Source of the DNA: a virus | Length of the DNA stretch: 26,121 nucleotides | IMG/VR virus record: IMGVR_UViG_3300034198_013009 | Location: 1-26,121 of that record | Direction: 5' to 3' (one strand) | Part shown: piece by piece, positions 1-9,242 of the stretch | Position numbering within the stretch: the stretch's first letter is position 1 | How the letters are laid out: the number at the start of each line of letters is the position of its first letter | Position numbers and translations under genes: made by a program | The notes under the pieces: model-generated | Database searches by the model: none | Told to the model about the DNA's origin: nothing | The model's input: only the letters and a program-made list of their open reading frames with translations

Positions 1-2
1 AA

Positions 3-134
3 GAAGCTATAGCTTTTAAAGAAAAACTTTTAGATGAGTTTTTGGATTATATTCAAGACTACGAAAAAAGAACAGGGCGTTTACCAAATTCTTATGAATG
101 CAAACATCATATACTACAATTGTTTAACAATTAA
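3..134 (+). CDS. C-terminal end of an unrecognised protein (5' end outside window)
   Basis: An open frame enters from the left edge and runs for 43 residues to a TAA at 132-134; the start lies outside the window. The visible part is charged and probably helical (KEKLLDEFLDYIQDYEKRTG), followed by a His/Cys-containing end (YECKHHILQLFNN). I do not recognise a family. It is read in the same direction as the two following small genes, with only 9 bases before the next start, so the three probably form one transcription unit. The reading as a real gene rests on the uninterrupted frame and the tight spacing; the fragment is short enough that chance is possible. Confidence 0.5.
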   Translation, partial: EAIAFKEKLLDEFLDYIQDYEKRTGRLPNSYECKHHILQLFNN

Positions 135-143
135 TAGTAATGT

Positions 144-338
144 ATGAACCAAGAGAAGGATAGCGAAGACGAAAGAGCTTCCCGGATTGCGTATCGAACA
201 AACGAATACCATTCGCTATTAGATAGTATCTATGAAGGCTTGGTTGACCGTGATTTTAAATTAGTTAGAAAAGAAGCACAGTTTCTAATTATGGAATTAA
301 GGTGCATACTAAAATCAACAGAAGAAGATGACTTTTGA
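144..338 (+). CDS. Small acidic hypothetical protein (64 aa)
   Basis: This 64-residue protein has no recognised family. It is hydrophilic, with an acidic N-terminus (EKDSEDER) followed by what looks like two helices (residues 17-35 and 38-58) and an acidic end. There is no signal peptide, membrane segment or metal-binding motif. The ATG at 144 is chosen because an overlapping ATG at 140 gives only a seven-codon frame. The stop overlaps the start of the next gene by 11 bases, which argues for translational coupling and for being a genuine gene. There is no Shine-Dalgarno sequence upstream, as elsewhere in the window. Such small proteins are typical of phage early or middle regions. Confidence 0.6.
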   Translation: MNQEKDSEDERASRIAYRTNEYHSLLDSIYEGLVDRDFKLVRKEAQFLIMELRCILKSTEEDDF

Positions 339-741
339 AACAGAGCAAGACTTAAAAAGAGAGCAGAAAGCTATAGAGACATTCGTAAATACTTTTGGAG
401 GTTCATTTCAAAAACTTGACCCATACGACATTGACTACAAAGTGTTTGATAAAAGCGGTAAATTAATTGCCTACGCTGAGGTAAAAGGCAGAATAAAAAC
501 TATGTACAACGCATATCCTTTACTTATAGCTGCAAGAAAAATTGTTAAGCTAACAGATAAAAGACTTAATCCTGTATTAATATGGGCTTGCGAAGATGGT
601 ATAATTTACGGTAAGGTTGATAAATTAAAAGGAGAAATCAAGTGGGGTGGAAGACCCCAACGTGATAACTCCTTTAATGATGATGAGCTTATGGTTTATT
701 ACGATAAACAAAAAGCTCTAAAGTATGTTAGGTTTGTTTAA
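328..741 (+). CDS. Putative PD-(D/E)xK-fold nuclease (137 aa)
   Basis: The protein has the signature of a small PD-(D/E)xK nuclease core. An N-terminal helix (residues 6-22) is followed by Asp36 in a beta strand (DPYDIDYKVFD, residues 31-41) and then by Glu51-Val52-Lys53 in AYAEVKGR (48-55). That gives the D...ExK catalytic arrangement. A following helix (about 61-75) and a strand with LIWACEDG fit the fold. Family knowledge: such small stand-alone nuclease-like proteins occur in many phages, and roles range from DNA recombination or repair to host DNA breakdown. The specific substrate cannot be told here. It overlaps the 64-residue gene by 11 bases. Its TAA is directly followed by the stop codon of the giant gene on the other strand, so the two are convergent with zero spacing. 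Fold assignment is inference from the motif. Confidence 0.6.
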   Translation: MTFETEQDLKREQKAIETFVNTFGGSFQKLDPYDIDYKVFDKSGKLIAYAEVKGRIKTMYNAYPLLIAARKIVKLTDKRLNPVLIWACEDGIIYGKVDKLKGEIKWGGRPQRDNSFNDDELMVYYDKQKALKYVRFV

Positions 742-3700
742 TTATTGACCAAACTTCTTACTCCCAAAACTACTCTTTGATGATTTACTTTCTCCAAGTC
801 CTTTATCTCCAAATTCTTTTGAGCCAAATCCTTTTTTATCTTTTGGAACGTAATTATTCATATCATCCTTAGCATCTCTTTCCTTGGCTTTTTCTATAGC
901 TTTAGCTTCTTTTTCGTCAATATGATTTTCATACCAATCCGATTTTTCTCCAAAAGTTTCTTCGTAAAGTTTAGGGTCGTATCGTTTCATATCTTCTCTA
1001 TTCTCATACCCTTGAAGTAGCTCCTTGCCTAATTCTCTATCTTCCTTGGCTAATTTCTCATCTCTTGATGTTTGTTTCTTCTTAGCCATTTTTATAGAAC
1101 CTCTTATAGCACCTGCTATTTCAGGAGGGAATACACCAATATTGGTCAAGAAAGCAGGACCTAATAAAACACCTAATGCTTTTCTATCTCTTTCAGATAT
1201 TTCGTGTTCTTTGTTGAAATCATCTTTGTATTTTCCTGTAGCCCATAATTTTACCATTCCAAACAATTGCATAGCTCTATCAGGAGCTATACCATACATC
1301 CCAAGAAATTTTACAAACTCCTCAGGTTTTGTTGAGTATAAAGACAGTCTATCTTCCTCATCCATATCTAAAGCATCTTGAACTCCTGCTAAGAAATTTG
1401 CAGCTCCTGTTTGAACAATTTTATCAAGAATAGGTAATGGAGAAAAAACATCCGTAACTACAGATGTAGCTTGACCTTTTAATACTCCATCTCTTCTTTT
1501 CTTTTCTTCATCATCAGTCTCTCCTTTGCCCATCATAGATGCAGCAGCATATCCTGTTAGTATAGCAATACCGGCAGACATAGCTCTAAAAGTAGCCATC
1601 TCCGCTGCATAACCCGCCAAAGACCTTGCGGCAACAATTTTGTCCTCTTTAGTTGAAACATTCCAATATCCTAATGTTGAAAGGTCAGCACCTAATCTTG
1701 ACGATTGGTTCATTCTGAAACTTGCAAAAGCCATAAATATCTTAGTAAGCACTTGCTTACCTGTTTCTTTAGAAGAAAATAAACTTCCTGCTAAATCGTG
1801 GTCAGATACGTTTTGCTGTCTATCTACCATCCTTTGAGCATAGTTTGCCGCTGTCTCATTTAGTGGATGGTCAGAGTAATCAATATTCTTATAGTCTTTA
1901 CCTTGTTGTTTCAAAGACTTCTCATAGTAAGCCTTGAAGGAAGCTCTTGCTACAGCAACATCGGGTCTAACCAAGAATGTTTTTAACCATTTTCTATTTG
2001 CTTCTTCAATAAGCTCCATCGCTCTTTTTGCGTTTGAGTTTGCTGCTTCTTCAATTAATTTATTAATTGATTCAACTTCTGCTTGAGACTCTATACCTCT
2101 ATTAGCAATGGCATATCCTGACTGTGAAATCCAATTATTAAAATCAGAATTGAAAGATGCTGTTAAGCTAAAAGTTCCTGCATTTACCCACGTATTTACA
2201 GCTACCGGAACAAACTGTTTGAAAACTTGAGTCGGTCCTCCTAATGCTTGTCCAACACCAAGAGTTGCTATTTTATTCAGTTTTCTAACTGCCTTAGAAA
2301 GCTCGTCATTTGAATATGGATTCTTGTTTCTTGTGTTGGCAACATATAATTGAACTCTATTAGTAAGTAGCTTTGCATCCTCAGGATTTGGAACTATTTT
2401 ACTAAAATTCTCAGAATTTAAAAACGCCTGAACCTGTCTTATTGGAGCTGCTGTCTCAATATCCACAAGTGCATCATACATAGAGTTAGAGTTGTTTCTA
2501 TCAAATGATAAATCAATATAACTCAATACGTTTTTATTTCCATTCATAGGAAGCGTGTTTGTTCCTGTTGTGTCCATCAAAACGCCTGTTTTTTTGTTGT
2601 ACAACACACCATTGGTATTATTGATAAATGCAGAATCGCTATTAGTCAAGTCAACATCTTGAGGAGCACTCTCTAATCTAACATACTTATCAGGAGAATA
2701 ATTCAAGTCTCTATCTAAGTTTTTGTTGTAAACATTAAGAGCTACATCCGCTAATCTGTCAAATTGATTATCCCATTGTTTATGCCAAAAGTAAATAGCC
2801 TCTAAATTTTTAGGGTCAGTATTGTCTTTTATTCCCTGAATATCATTTGCATCTGCGATTACTTTGTCATATACCTTTTGGTACAATTCTGCTTTCTTTT
2901 GCTCTTGTTCGTTACCTTTTCTTAAAGCTGCAATAGATTGGTCTATTAAACCTTTTCTTCTTCCAAACTCTATTTGCATTTCTTGCTCAGTTCCAATAAC
3001 ATTTCTAATCATAAACGCAGCCATACCTCTTTCAGTATTATTTTCTGCTGTATTAAACTTCTGCCCATTTGGTCTTACATCTTTATTGTAAAACTGTTTA
3101 ACGTAGTCGTTAATGATATTATTTGACTGAGTTTGTGCGTATGCCTTTCTGTTAATCAATTTTGTCAATCCCATTAAGTCCTGAACCACACCACCACGGT
3201 TAAACCCCTTGAACATTTTTTCAAAAAGAATATTTAAGTTGGTAGTTTGCTCCCCAAAAGTTCTACCAAGTTGTTTGAAGAAGAACTTTCTTAATGCGAT
3301 AGCTTTGATTCCTTTTCTTAAAACAATTTTTGTGTTATTATTTCCTTCGTATATAGAAGTAACAGCATCCATAGAAGCTGTTGATTTATTCTCTATGAAG
3401 TTGGCAAGTGCATCAACTGCGGCAAGAGCATTTTTAGTAGTCATATTTTTAGGGTCCATAGCCATAAATTTAGAGATGATTTCTTTTTCTCTTTTAGTAT
3501 ATTCTACTTCTTCTCCCGTAAACGCATCTACTCCGGTATCTATACTGTTCTGTATCATTGCAGAATAAATCTCAAATGCTGTGTTGATGGTATCTCTTAC
3601 TATACCCTCGTTTTTATCTGTCATTGGTTTATCTTCCTCTAACAGAGCCATCATCTCAGCCTCAGTAAAAGTAGAAGCATCTACACCCATTAAACTTTGT

Positions 3701-6700
3701 ATGTCAGCTATTCTTTCATCACGAATTATATTTGCTTGAGATTTCTCTTCTACATTGATATACTCAGTGGCATCTTGAATATTTACTGTGTTTGCAAACC
3801 TAACTTTCTGACCGCTTATTTTAGAGCCATCTACAGCCTCTTTTATTTTAGCTGCCATATCATTATAAACTTCGATATTTTTTGCAAGAGAGGGGTCTAA
3901 TTTTCCAAATTTAGCGGCTAAATCACGTAGGTTAGCATCTTTAGTTTTATCACGAGACAAACTTCTTATTTTCTTTCTTAATTTTTGAGCATCAGTTAAC
4001 CTTTGAGCGTAGTCGGCATTATTGTACACCTTGGTTACATAGTCAATAAGTCTTCTTGTAGATTTTTCACTAAGAACATTTGTGTTTCCTAATCTATTTA
4101 AAATAGCTTGCTCTTGAATTTTGTTTATTTTACCTAACTTTCTTAAATCTCTTATCTCTTTTATTAATGTCTGAGTAGCTTCTTTTACAGCTTTTACAGC
4201 ATATTTACCACCTCTAATTTGGTCTTTGAACTGTTTATTAAGTGCAACTCTTTCAGTCATTATTACTTTTCTGATGTCTCTTAATCTTCCAAGTATTCTT
4301 GCTACTGATGGAGCAGACTTTTCTTTGATACCAAACTGTTTACGCAATTGACGAACTAACGCCTCTCTCTGAACATCTGTAGCATTCTCATAAACTTTAG
4401 AGTCTTGTTGAAGATAATCAAGAGCTGCTTGAAATGCTCTTTCATTTGTTCCTCCTCTTTCTTTAAGTACCTTTTGAGTTATACCATCAACTATACTCAT
4501 CATTCGGTCATATCCCGGGAGTTCAACTTCAGATAATCCTTGTGTACCTAATTCTTCAGATGTAGTTTCTTCTACTTTTGTGGTTGGTTCTTCAGATGTA
4601 GTTTCTTCTACTTTTGTGGTTGGTTCTTGGAACGCTTCAAGAACATTACTTCTATCGTATTGTCTTGTTTGGTCTTCGGTTCCTTCGTTGATTGCTCCTT
4701 GGTAAGAAGATTTTTTGATAATAACATTGTGTCCATCCAACGCATTACTTCCGAGTGTTTGCCCGATTGCATTTGCGGTTGCACTTGATTTTGATTGGAA
4801 GTCTTTAAGTTTTTCATTGTATTGCTCATCTTTAGTTAGATTATTATTTTCAGGTAAAAAGGTAATTACTGATACTTCAACTTGATTATTATTGATGCTA
4901 AATGCATCAACTCCCTCATTTTCTAACGATACAGATAAGTCTGCTACTTGTTCGTCAGTTATTGGTTCAGCAAAGGTATAAATAATTTTTGGATAATGCA
5001 TTAAATCATTATCATAAAATTCAGTAAGAGGCATATCTACGTTACCATTAATCCATTCATCGTGTAATTCAGATTCAGTTTCTAATATAAATGCATCTTG
5101 AGAGTATTTTTCAGAAAAATCATAAAGCATATCACTAACCTTTTGAGTATCTGCATCAGGGCTAATAGACAAGTTCATATTAAAAGATGGCTCAAATTTA
5201 CCATCCCATAATCCACGATTGGTATCTTTAAATGTAACTTCTACTCCTTTTATGTCTGCTACTGCATCAATAATCTCTTGTTTTGCTACATCAGTTATTT
5301 GTGATTCAGTTTTCTTTATTTGTTCAAGAACTTTTGGGTTTTTGTCTTTTGAAAATTGCTTTACTAATTTGTCATATTTTAATGATAATGCCTTAATTTT
5401 TTTAGTAATTGGATTAAACCCACGCACTGTAGCAGGAGTTATAAGAACAGACACATCTTTAACAGATGTAGTTTTTGGTGCTTCAACATTTACTGTTTCT
5501 GTTGGTTGTCCATTTTCTTTTATTTTTTGAGCTTGTTTTAAATTTTTTCTAAGTTCTATCTTTAAAGAATTAGCTTCCTCATTTGTTATTTCGTTATCTC
5601 TAACTAAAACAGTTATTTCTTTATTTTTATCTCTAAACTGTTTAATCATAGTATTATAATCATCTACAACATCAATAGATGTGTTTGGGTCAGAACCAAT
5701 AGTTTGAGTTGTTGGTTGTGTCTTTGAAGACACTATTTCATCTAATTTAGCTTCTGCTTCTTCTCTTGTAGCATAAGATGGTGCAATTCCTCGTTCATCT
5801 GTTCCTTCTTCGTAAAGATTAGTTTTATCATTAAAAATTTTAAATCCATCTTCACTTTCTACTATTGTTAAGTCTTCTTGCGGTTTCGCATTAGTGATAG
5901 TTTCTTCGGTAATTGCTTGAGGTTGGGTGTTTCCTTCGACCACTCCTTGCAATCCCACCCCGGCTTCTTTTGTGCGTAGCACGCTTTCATTTGTTGTTGG
6001 CTCTTGAATGGCATCTTCTTCTTCGTTTAAAAGGTTACTTAATTCGTCTTCTGTTAATTGAGAGTTTGTTTTTTCTTTTATAATCTCTTGTATTTTTACT
6101 CCTGTTTCTTGGTCGTTTTTTACGCCAAGAGCTGAACGCAAAAGTCTTCTTGCTGTCATACCCTCAGTCTTCTCAATAAATTGTTCCTTGGTATATCTTA
6201 CACCATCAATCATATATTCAGCAACTCCTTTCTTAGTAGTTCCTAAAGTTTTACTAAGGTCAACTGAAGATTCTTCAGGAGCCAATTCTTTTGTATCAGC
6301 AATAACTGCTAACTCTTGATTTATCTCTTTTATCTTATCTGAATAGATTTCTCTCCTGTTAGTTGAGGAGGTAAGCTCTTCTTTGGCAGACATCAATTCC
6401 ATAGTCCTTACCAATACAGCAGGCTTAATTTTGTTTTTGTTTTCTCCTACAGATAAAGCCTCTCTTGCATCTCTTTTTAATCCTACGTTCTCTTGTATTC
6501 TTTGATTGGTATCAGCATCAATTTTACCAAGTTGGTGCATATTGTTAGCCCAAGATGATATTCTTGAATCAGAAGCAGATTCTGTACCTACAAAGCTAGC
6601 ATCGGTAAGTTTGTTTGCTATTTCTAAATTAGAATTATTTTTAATACCCCTGTAGGTATTGATAGCCATATTAGAACTATTATTCCCTAAACCTCCTAAA

Positions 6701-9237
6701 GCCTCAGCAGAGATTTCTTTCCAATCAACTTTTTGTCCTGCCGATACCTGTGCCGCAAGTTCTCCTGTGGCTTCTGCCAAGGGGTCAAATATAGCACGTT
6801 CTGCTACTTGAGTACCTACTTTTGCAGCTCTGCTTGCAAGTATGCTTGTTGGCTTAAATACTTTACCGGCAAGGTTTCCTGATAAGTAATCCACTACAGC
6901 AATTGGAATACCTCTTTTTATTCCTCTTTCACTTCCTTGTGCCCAAACAGCATCATCACTAAGACCTTCCGCTACTTGGTTCGGGTCATTTACATCATAA
7001 CCTTTTTCTCTCATCACATCAAGTACAGAATTGGTATATTCCATAGCTAAACTCGTAGCCGCCATACCTGTTCTAAATCCTTGAACTGCTCCCGCAATAG
7101 CTCCACCCGGAGTAGATACTATCCCTGTTGGACCCGCAAGAAACCCTGTTGACCCAATAGCTGCTCCTGTTCCCGCTCCAACCGCTGTACTACCGGCTAC
7201 TATCTTCATACCGTAAGGTAAGATTTGACTAAGACTTGTACCTGCCATAGTCAAAGCCAATTCAAAAGGATTATCTAAGAACACATCAAATCCTTCGGCA
7301 GCCCCTGAGGCTTGTTGCCAACGAGACATTACTCTACTTTGTTTTCCTGACTGATTAGTTAGATTATCTACAATGATTCTTGCAGCCTCTTCTTTATCTG
7401 TTTTGCTATTCACATCCTTTATTCCTAATGTAAATGCCAATATCTGCTGTGCTGCATTTCCATTCTTATAAGCATCGCTTACAGCATTAGAAAATCCTGA
7501 CCAATTGTCCTCAAACTCTCCTTGGATTTGTTTGTTTGCTTTTGCATCAAAATATGTTTTTGCATTCTCATATTTTTTTGCAGCATAATCCTGAGTTAGT
7601 TTTAAATCTTGGTAATTTTTAACCAACTCATCCTTCAAAGCCGCATCCTCAGAATTTTTAGGAACCACTGTATTTATTTTGTCAATAGATACACCAAAGC
7701 TATTTAAAGATTTTACATCAATATCAGCCTTCTGTTTCTTGGCATCTGCGTTAATTTTAGCAGCTTCTTGTGCTACTAAATTTGACTTCTTATCTAAGTA
7801 CAGGTCAAAATCTTCTCTTGCTTTTTCAACTTTTCCCTCAGTAATAAAACCTGAATCAAAAACTTGACCTCGCAATGCTTCTTCTTGTTTTTTGTACTTT
7901 TCTATTAATTTGTCAGTATCTGAACGCATTTTACCATTAATAACAAGGTTAGGATATTTTTTTGCCTCAGGACCGCCTGCATATCCTTTTTCCAAGAAGT
8001 CAACCATATCTCTAACTTTGATATACTCATCGTATGTTTTTTTATTGGACATATAGTCAATACCACGGGCTTTATAAAATTTGTCAGCTTCCAAATCTAC
8101 AGGGCTAACATCTTTCCAAGAACCTTTAGCAAAAGCCTTGGCTTCTTTATCTGTATTGAAGTCAAATACCTCTCCTCTTTCTCTTGCTCTTTTTACAGCT
8201 TCTTTAAATGGAAGCTCCTCCCAAGTTTTTGGGTCCGAAGAATAGTTGTTTGGGTCTTTAGGGAATAGAGTAGGAACCACTTTATATTTACCATCTTCTT
8301 CAAAAGAAGTAAACTTTACAGTAGATATAGTTCCATCAGGATTTAGCCTTCCGTTTTTACGAAGTTTTTGTGCTTGAACAGATTTAGACAATAAGTCGCC
8401 TGTAATAGGTGCGGCTATAGGAACAGCGTTTTCGCTTATAAATGATTTTAATTTATTTGATGCTTCTACATCTCCTCCTGAAGTCCAATTATCTAAGTCA
8501 ATCTCTATAGATTTTTTACCATCTAAAGTTTTTGCAATAATCTTATCAGTACCAAAGCCTGTTTCTTCAAAGTTAATTCCAAACTTAGAAAATTTTTGTC
8601 TCAATGTAACTATGGCATCTTCCTCAGTTTTTGCTATAAGATTAGAATCTATTGCATTAAGAGATTTTAAAAACTCAGGAGCTGACTTTAAACTTTTATT
8701 TAAAGCCTTAGACTCTTTTTGTTGCCTAACTTCTTCTTCAGCCTCTAATCCTTGTCTTCTTTTGGTTTCCTGACTAATTGCAACAGACTCTTTAAATTTC
8801 TTCTGTTGATTTTCAATGAATCTTTCTTGGTCTGTTTTATGAAAGTTAATTTTCTTTAAATCAGCCGCAGTAAAATTTTTCATTTCAGGCATTGCCTGTT
8901 TTACCTCATCTCCAAAAGTTGAGGCTGTTCTTTTAGTAGGAGTAGTAGCCGATGAACCATCTTCCGAAGACGAATCCATAGTAGTTTTTTGGTCCTTTCG
9001 AGGCGTGTCTGATACCGAAAAAACTTTTTTTTTTGAAGCAACAGGTTGCCCACTAACCCCCATTAAAGTTTTATATTCGTCAATGGTTTTAGTATATCCA
9101 TCGCTTACAAAAGCATCATAAGAATCTTTTAGTGCGTTTGGATTAGTGGCTAATAATTTTTTATATTCTTCAAGGCTTTTTGTATATCCTTGAGCAACGA
9201 ATAAATCATACGAATCTTGGATTGCTTCTTCGTTCAT
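742..9237 (-). CDS. Giant internal virion / ejection protein (2831 aa, T7 gp16-like position)
   Basis: This is the last and largest gene of the late block and most likely a capsid-packaged protein ejected with the DNA. Visible parts, approximate residues: two copies of a DSYD.FV..GYTK..(E/D)EYK module at 7-58; a basic, Lys/Gln-rich helical region at 110-200; a module at 295-375 (GTISTVKFTS ... VVPTLFP ... EAVKRARERGEVFDF) of a type that recurs in large phage virion proteins; a Gly/Ala-rich hydrophobic stretch at 655-735 that could insert in membranes; low-complexity linkers with a 12-residue repeat at 1537-1560; an alpha/beta region at 1325-1465; a long helical region at 1590-1800; more hydrophobic helices at 2320-2360 and 2535-2570; and a basic C-terminus at 2710-2780 ending in an FGSKxFG-repeat tail. 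I saw no lysozyme, protease or RNA polymerase DxDGD motif. The start at 9237 follows an A-rich leader 5 bases after the previous gene. The role is inferred from size, composition and synteny. Confidence 0.7.
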   Translation of the reverse strand: MNEEAIQDSYDLFVAQGYTKSLEEYKKLLATNPNALKDSYDAFVSDGYTKTIDEYKTLMGVSGQPVASKKKVFSVSDTPRKDQKTTMDSSSEDGSSATTPTKRTASTFGDEVKQAMPEMKNFTAADLKKINFHKTDQERFIENQQKKFKESVAISQETKRRQGLEAEEEVRQQKESKALNKSLKSAPEFLKSLNAIDSNLIAKTEEDAIVTLRQKFSKFGINFEETGFGTDKIIAKTLDGKKSIEIDLDNWTSGGDVEASNKLKSFISENAVPIAAPITGDLLSKSVQAQKLRKNGRLNPDGTISTVKFTSFEEDGKYKVVPTLFPKDPNNYSSDPKTWEELPFKEAVKRARERGEVFDFNTDKEAKAFAKGSWKDVSPVDLEADKFYKARGIDYMSNKKTYDEYIKVRDMVDFLEKGYAGGPEAKKYPNLVINGKMRSDTDKLIEKYKKQEEALRGQVFDSGFITEGKVEKAREDFDLYLDKKSNLVAQEAAKINADAKKQKADIDVKSLNSFGVSIDKINTVVPKNSEDAALKDELVKNYQDLKLTQDYAAKKYENAKTYFDAKANKQIQGEFEDNWSGFSNAVSDAYKNGNAAQQILAFTLGIKDVNSKTDKEEAARIIVDNLTNQSGKQSRVMSRWQQASGAAEGFDVFLDNPFELALTMAGTSLSQILPYGMKIVAGSTAVGAGTGAAIGSTGFLAGPTGIVSTPGGAIAGAVQGFRTGMAATSLAMEYTNSVLDVMREKGYDVNDPNQVAEGLSDDAVWAQGSERGIKRGIPIAVVDYLSGNLAGKVFKPTSILASRAAKVGTQVAERAIFDPLAEATGELAAQVSAGQKVDWKEISAEALGGLGNNSSNMAINTYRGIKNNSNLEIANKLTDASFVGTESASDSRISSWANNMHQLGKIDADTNQRIQENVGLKRDAREALSVGENKNKIKPAVLVRTMELMSAKEELTSSTNRREIYSDKIKEINQELAVIADTKELAPEESSVDLSKTLGTTKKGVAEYMIDGVRYTKEQFIEKTEGMTARRLLRSALGVKNDQETGVKIQEIIKEKTNSQLTEDELSNLLNEEEDAIQEPTTNESVLRTKEAGVGLQGVVEGNTQPQAITEETITNAKPQEDLTIVESEDGFKIFNDKTNLYEEGTDERGIAPSYATREEAEAKLDEIVSSKTQPTTQTIGSDPNTSIDVVDDYNTMIKQFRDKNKEITVLVRDNEITNEEANSLKIELRKNLKQAQKIKENGQPTETVNVEAPKTTSVKDVSVLITPATVRGFNPITKKIKALSLKYDKLVKQFSKDKNPKVLEQIKKTESQITDVAKQEIIDAVADIKGVEVTFKDTNRGLWDGKFEPSFNMNLSISPDADTQKVSDMLYDFSEKYSQDAFILETESELHDEWINGNVDMPLTEFYDNDLMHYPKIIYTFAEPITDEQVADLSVSLENEGVDAFSINNNQVEVSVITFLPENNNLTKDEQYNEKLKDFQSKSSATANAIGQTLGSNALDGHNVIIKKSSYQGAINEGTEDQTRQYDRSNVLEAFQEPTTKVEETTSEEPTTKVEETTSEELGTQGLSEVELPGYDRMMSIVDGITQKVLKERGGTNERAFQAALDYLQQDSKVYENATDVQREALVRQLRKQFGIKEKSAPSVARILGRLRDIRKVIMTERVALNKQFKDQIRGGKYAVKAVKEATQTLIKEIRDLRKLGKINKIQEQAILNRLGNTNVLSEKSTRRLIDYVTKVYNNADYAQRLTDAQKLRKKIRSLSRDKTKDANLRDLAAKFGKLDPSLAKNIEVYNDMAAKIKEAVDGSKISGQKVRFANTVNIQDATEYINVEEKSQANIIRDERIADIQSLMGVDASTFTEAEMMALLEEDKPMTDKNEGIVRDTINTAFEIYSAMIQNSIDTGVDAFTGEEVEYTKREKEIISKFMAMDPKNMTTKNALAAVDALANFIENKSTASMDAVTSIYEGNNNTKIVLRKGIKAIALRKFFFKQLGRTFGEQTTNLNILFEKMFKGFNRGGVVQDLMGLTKLINRKAYAQTQSNNIINDYVKQFYNKDVRPNGQKFNTAENNTERGMAAFMIRNVIGTEQEMQIEFGRRKGLIDQSIAALRKGNEQEQKKAELYQKVYDKVIADANDIQGIKDNTDPKNLEAIYFWHKQWDNQFDRLADVALNVYNKNLDRDLNYSPDKYVRLESAPQDVDLTNSDSAFINNTNGVLYNKKTGVLMDTTGTNTLPMNGNKNVLSYIDLSFDRNNSNSMYDALVDIETAAPIRQVQAFLNSENFSKIVPNPEDAKLLTNRVQLYVANTRNKNPYSNDELSKAVRKLNKIATLGVGQALGGPTQVFKQFVPVAVNTWVNAGTFSLTASFNSDFNNWISQSGYAIANRGIESQAEVESINKLIEEAANSNAKRAMELIEEANRKWLKTFLVRPDVAVARASFKAYYEKSLKQQGKDYKNIDYSDHPLNETAANYAQRMVDRQQNVSDHDLAGSLFSSKETGKQVLTKIFMAFASFRMNQSSRLGADLSTLGYWNVSTKEDKIVAARSLAGYAAEMATFRAMSAGIAILTGYAAASMMGKGETDDEEKKRRDGVLKGQATSVVTDVFSPLPILDKIVQTGAANFLAGVQDALDMDEEDRLSLYSTKPEEFVKFLGMYGIAPDRAMQLFGMVKLWATGKYKDDFNKEHEISERDRKALGVLLGPAFLTNIGVFPPEIAGAIRGSIKMAKKKQTSRDEKLAKEDRELGKELLQGYENREDMKRYDPKLYEETFGEKSDWYENHIDEKEAKAIEKAKERDAKDDMNNYVPKDKKGFGSKEFGDKGLGESKSSKSSFGSKKFGQ
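4552..4623. repeat. Perfect 36-bp tandem duplication inside the giant gene
   Basis: Two identical 36-base units (4552-4587 and 4588-4623) lie head to tail, and the next seven bases begin a third copy. The unit is in frame and encodes a 12-residue Thr/Glu-rich stretch (EPTTKVEETTSE) twice, in a disordered-looking linker of the 2831-residue protein. The lack of any mismatch suggests a recent duplication by slippage. Confidence 0.9.
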
Positions 9238-9242
9238 TTTTT

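Noticed and set aside
3209-3568. Open frames of 60-120 codons on the + strand inside the giant gene (for example 1025-1381, 3209-3568, 5219-5530)
   Set aside because: They lie antisense to a continuous 2831-codon gene, are rich in Ser/Phe/Leu/Ile as expected from reversed Lys/Glu codons, and have no gene-like starts or spacing.
4608-4829. 73-codon minus-strand frame covering the 36-bp repeat
   Set aside because: A shadow of the giant gene in another frame; the repeated low-complexity DNA keeps several frames open.
742-9237. The giant protein as a virion RNA polymerase, as in some crAss-like and N4-like phages
   Set aside because: No DxDGD-type catalytic motif or polymerase-like core was seen. 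The hydrophobic Gly/Ala stretches and linkers fit an ejection protein better.
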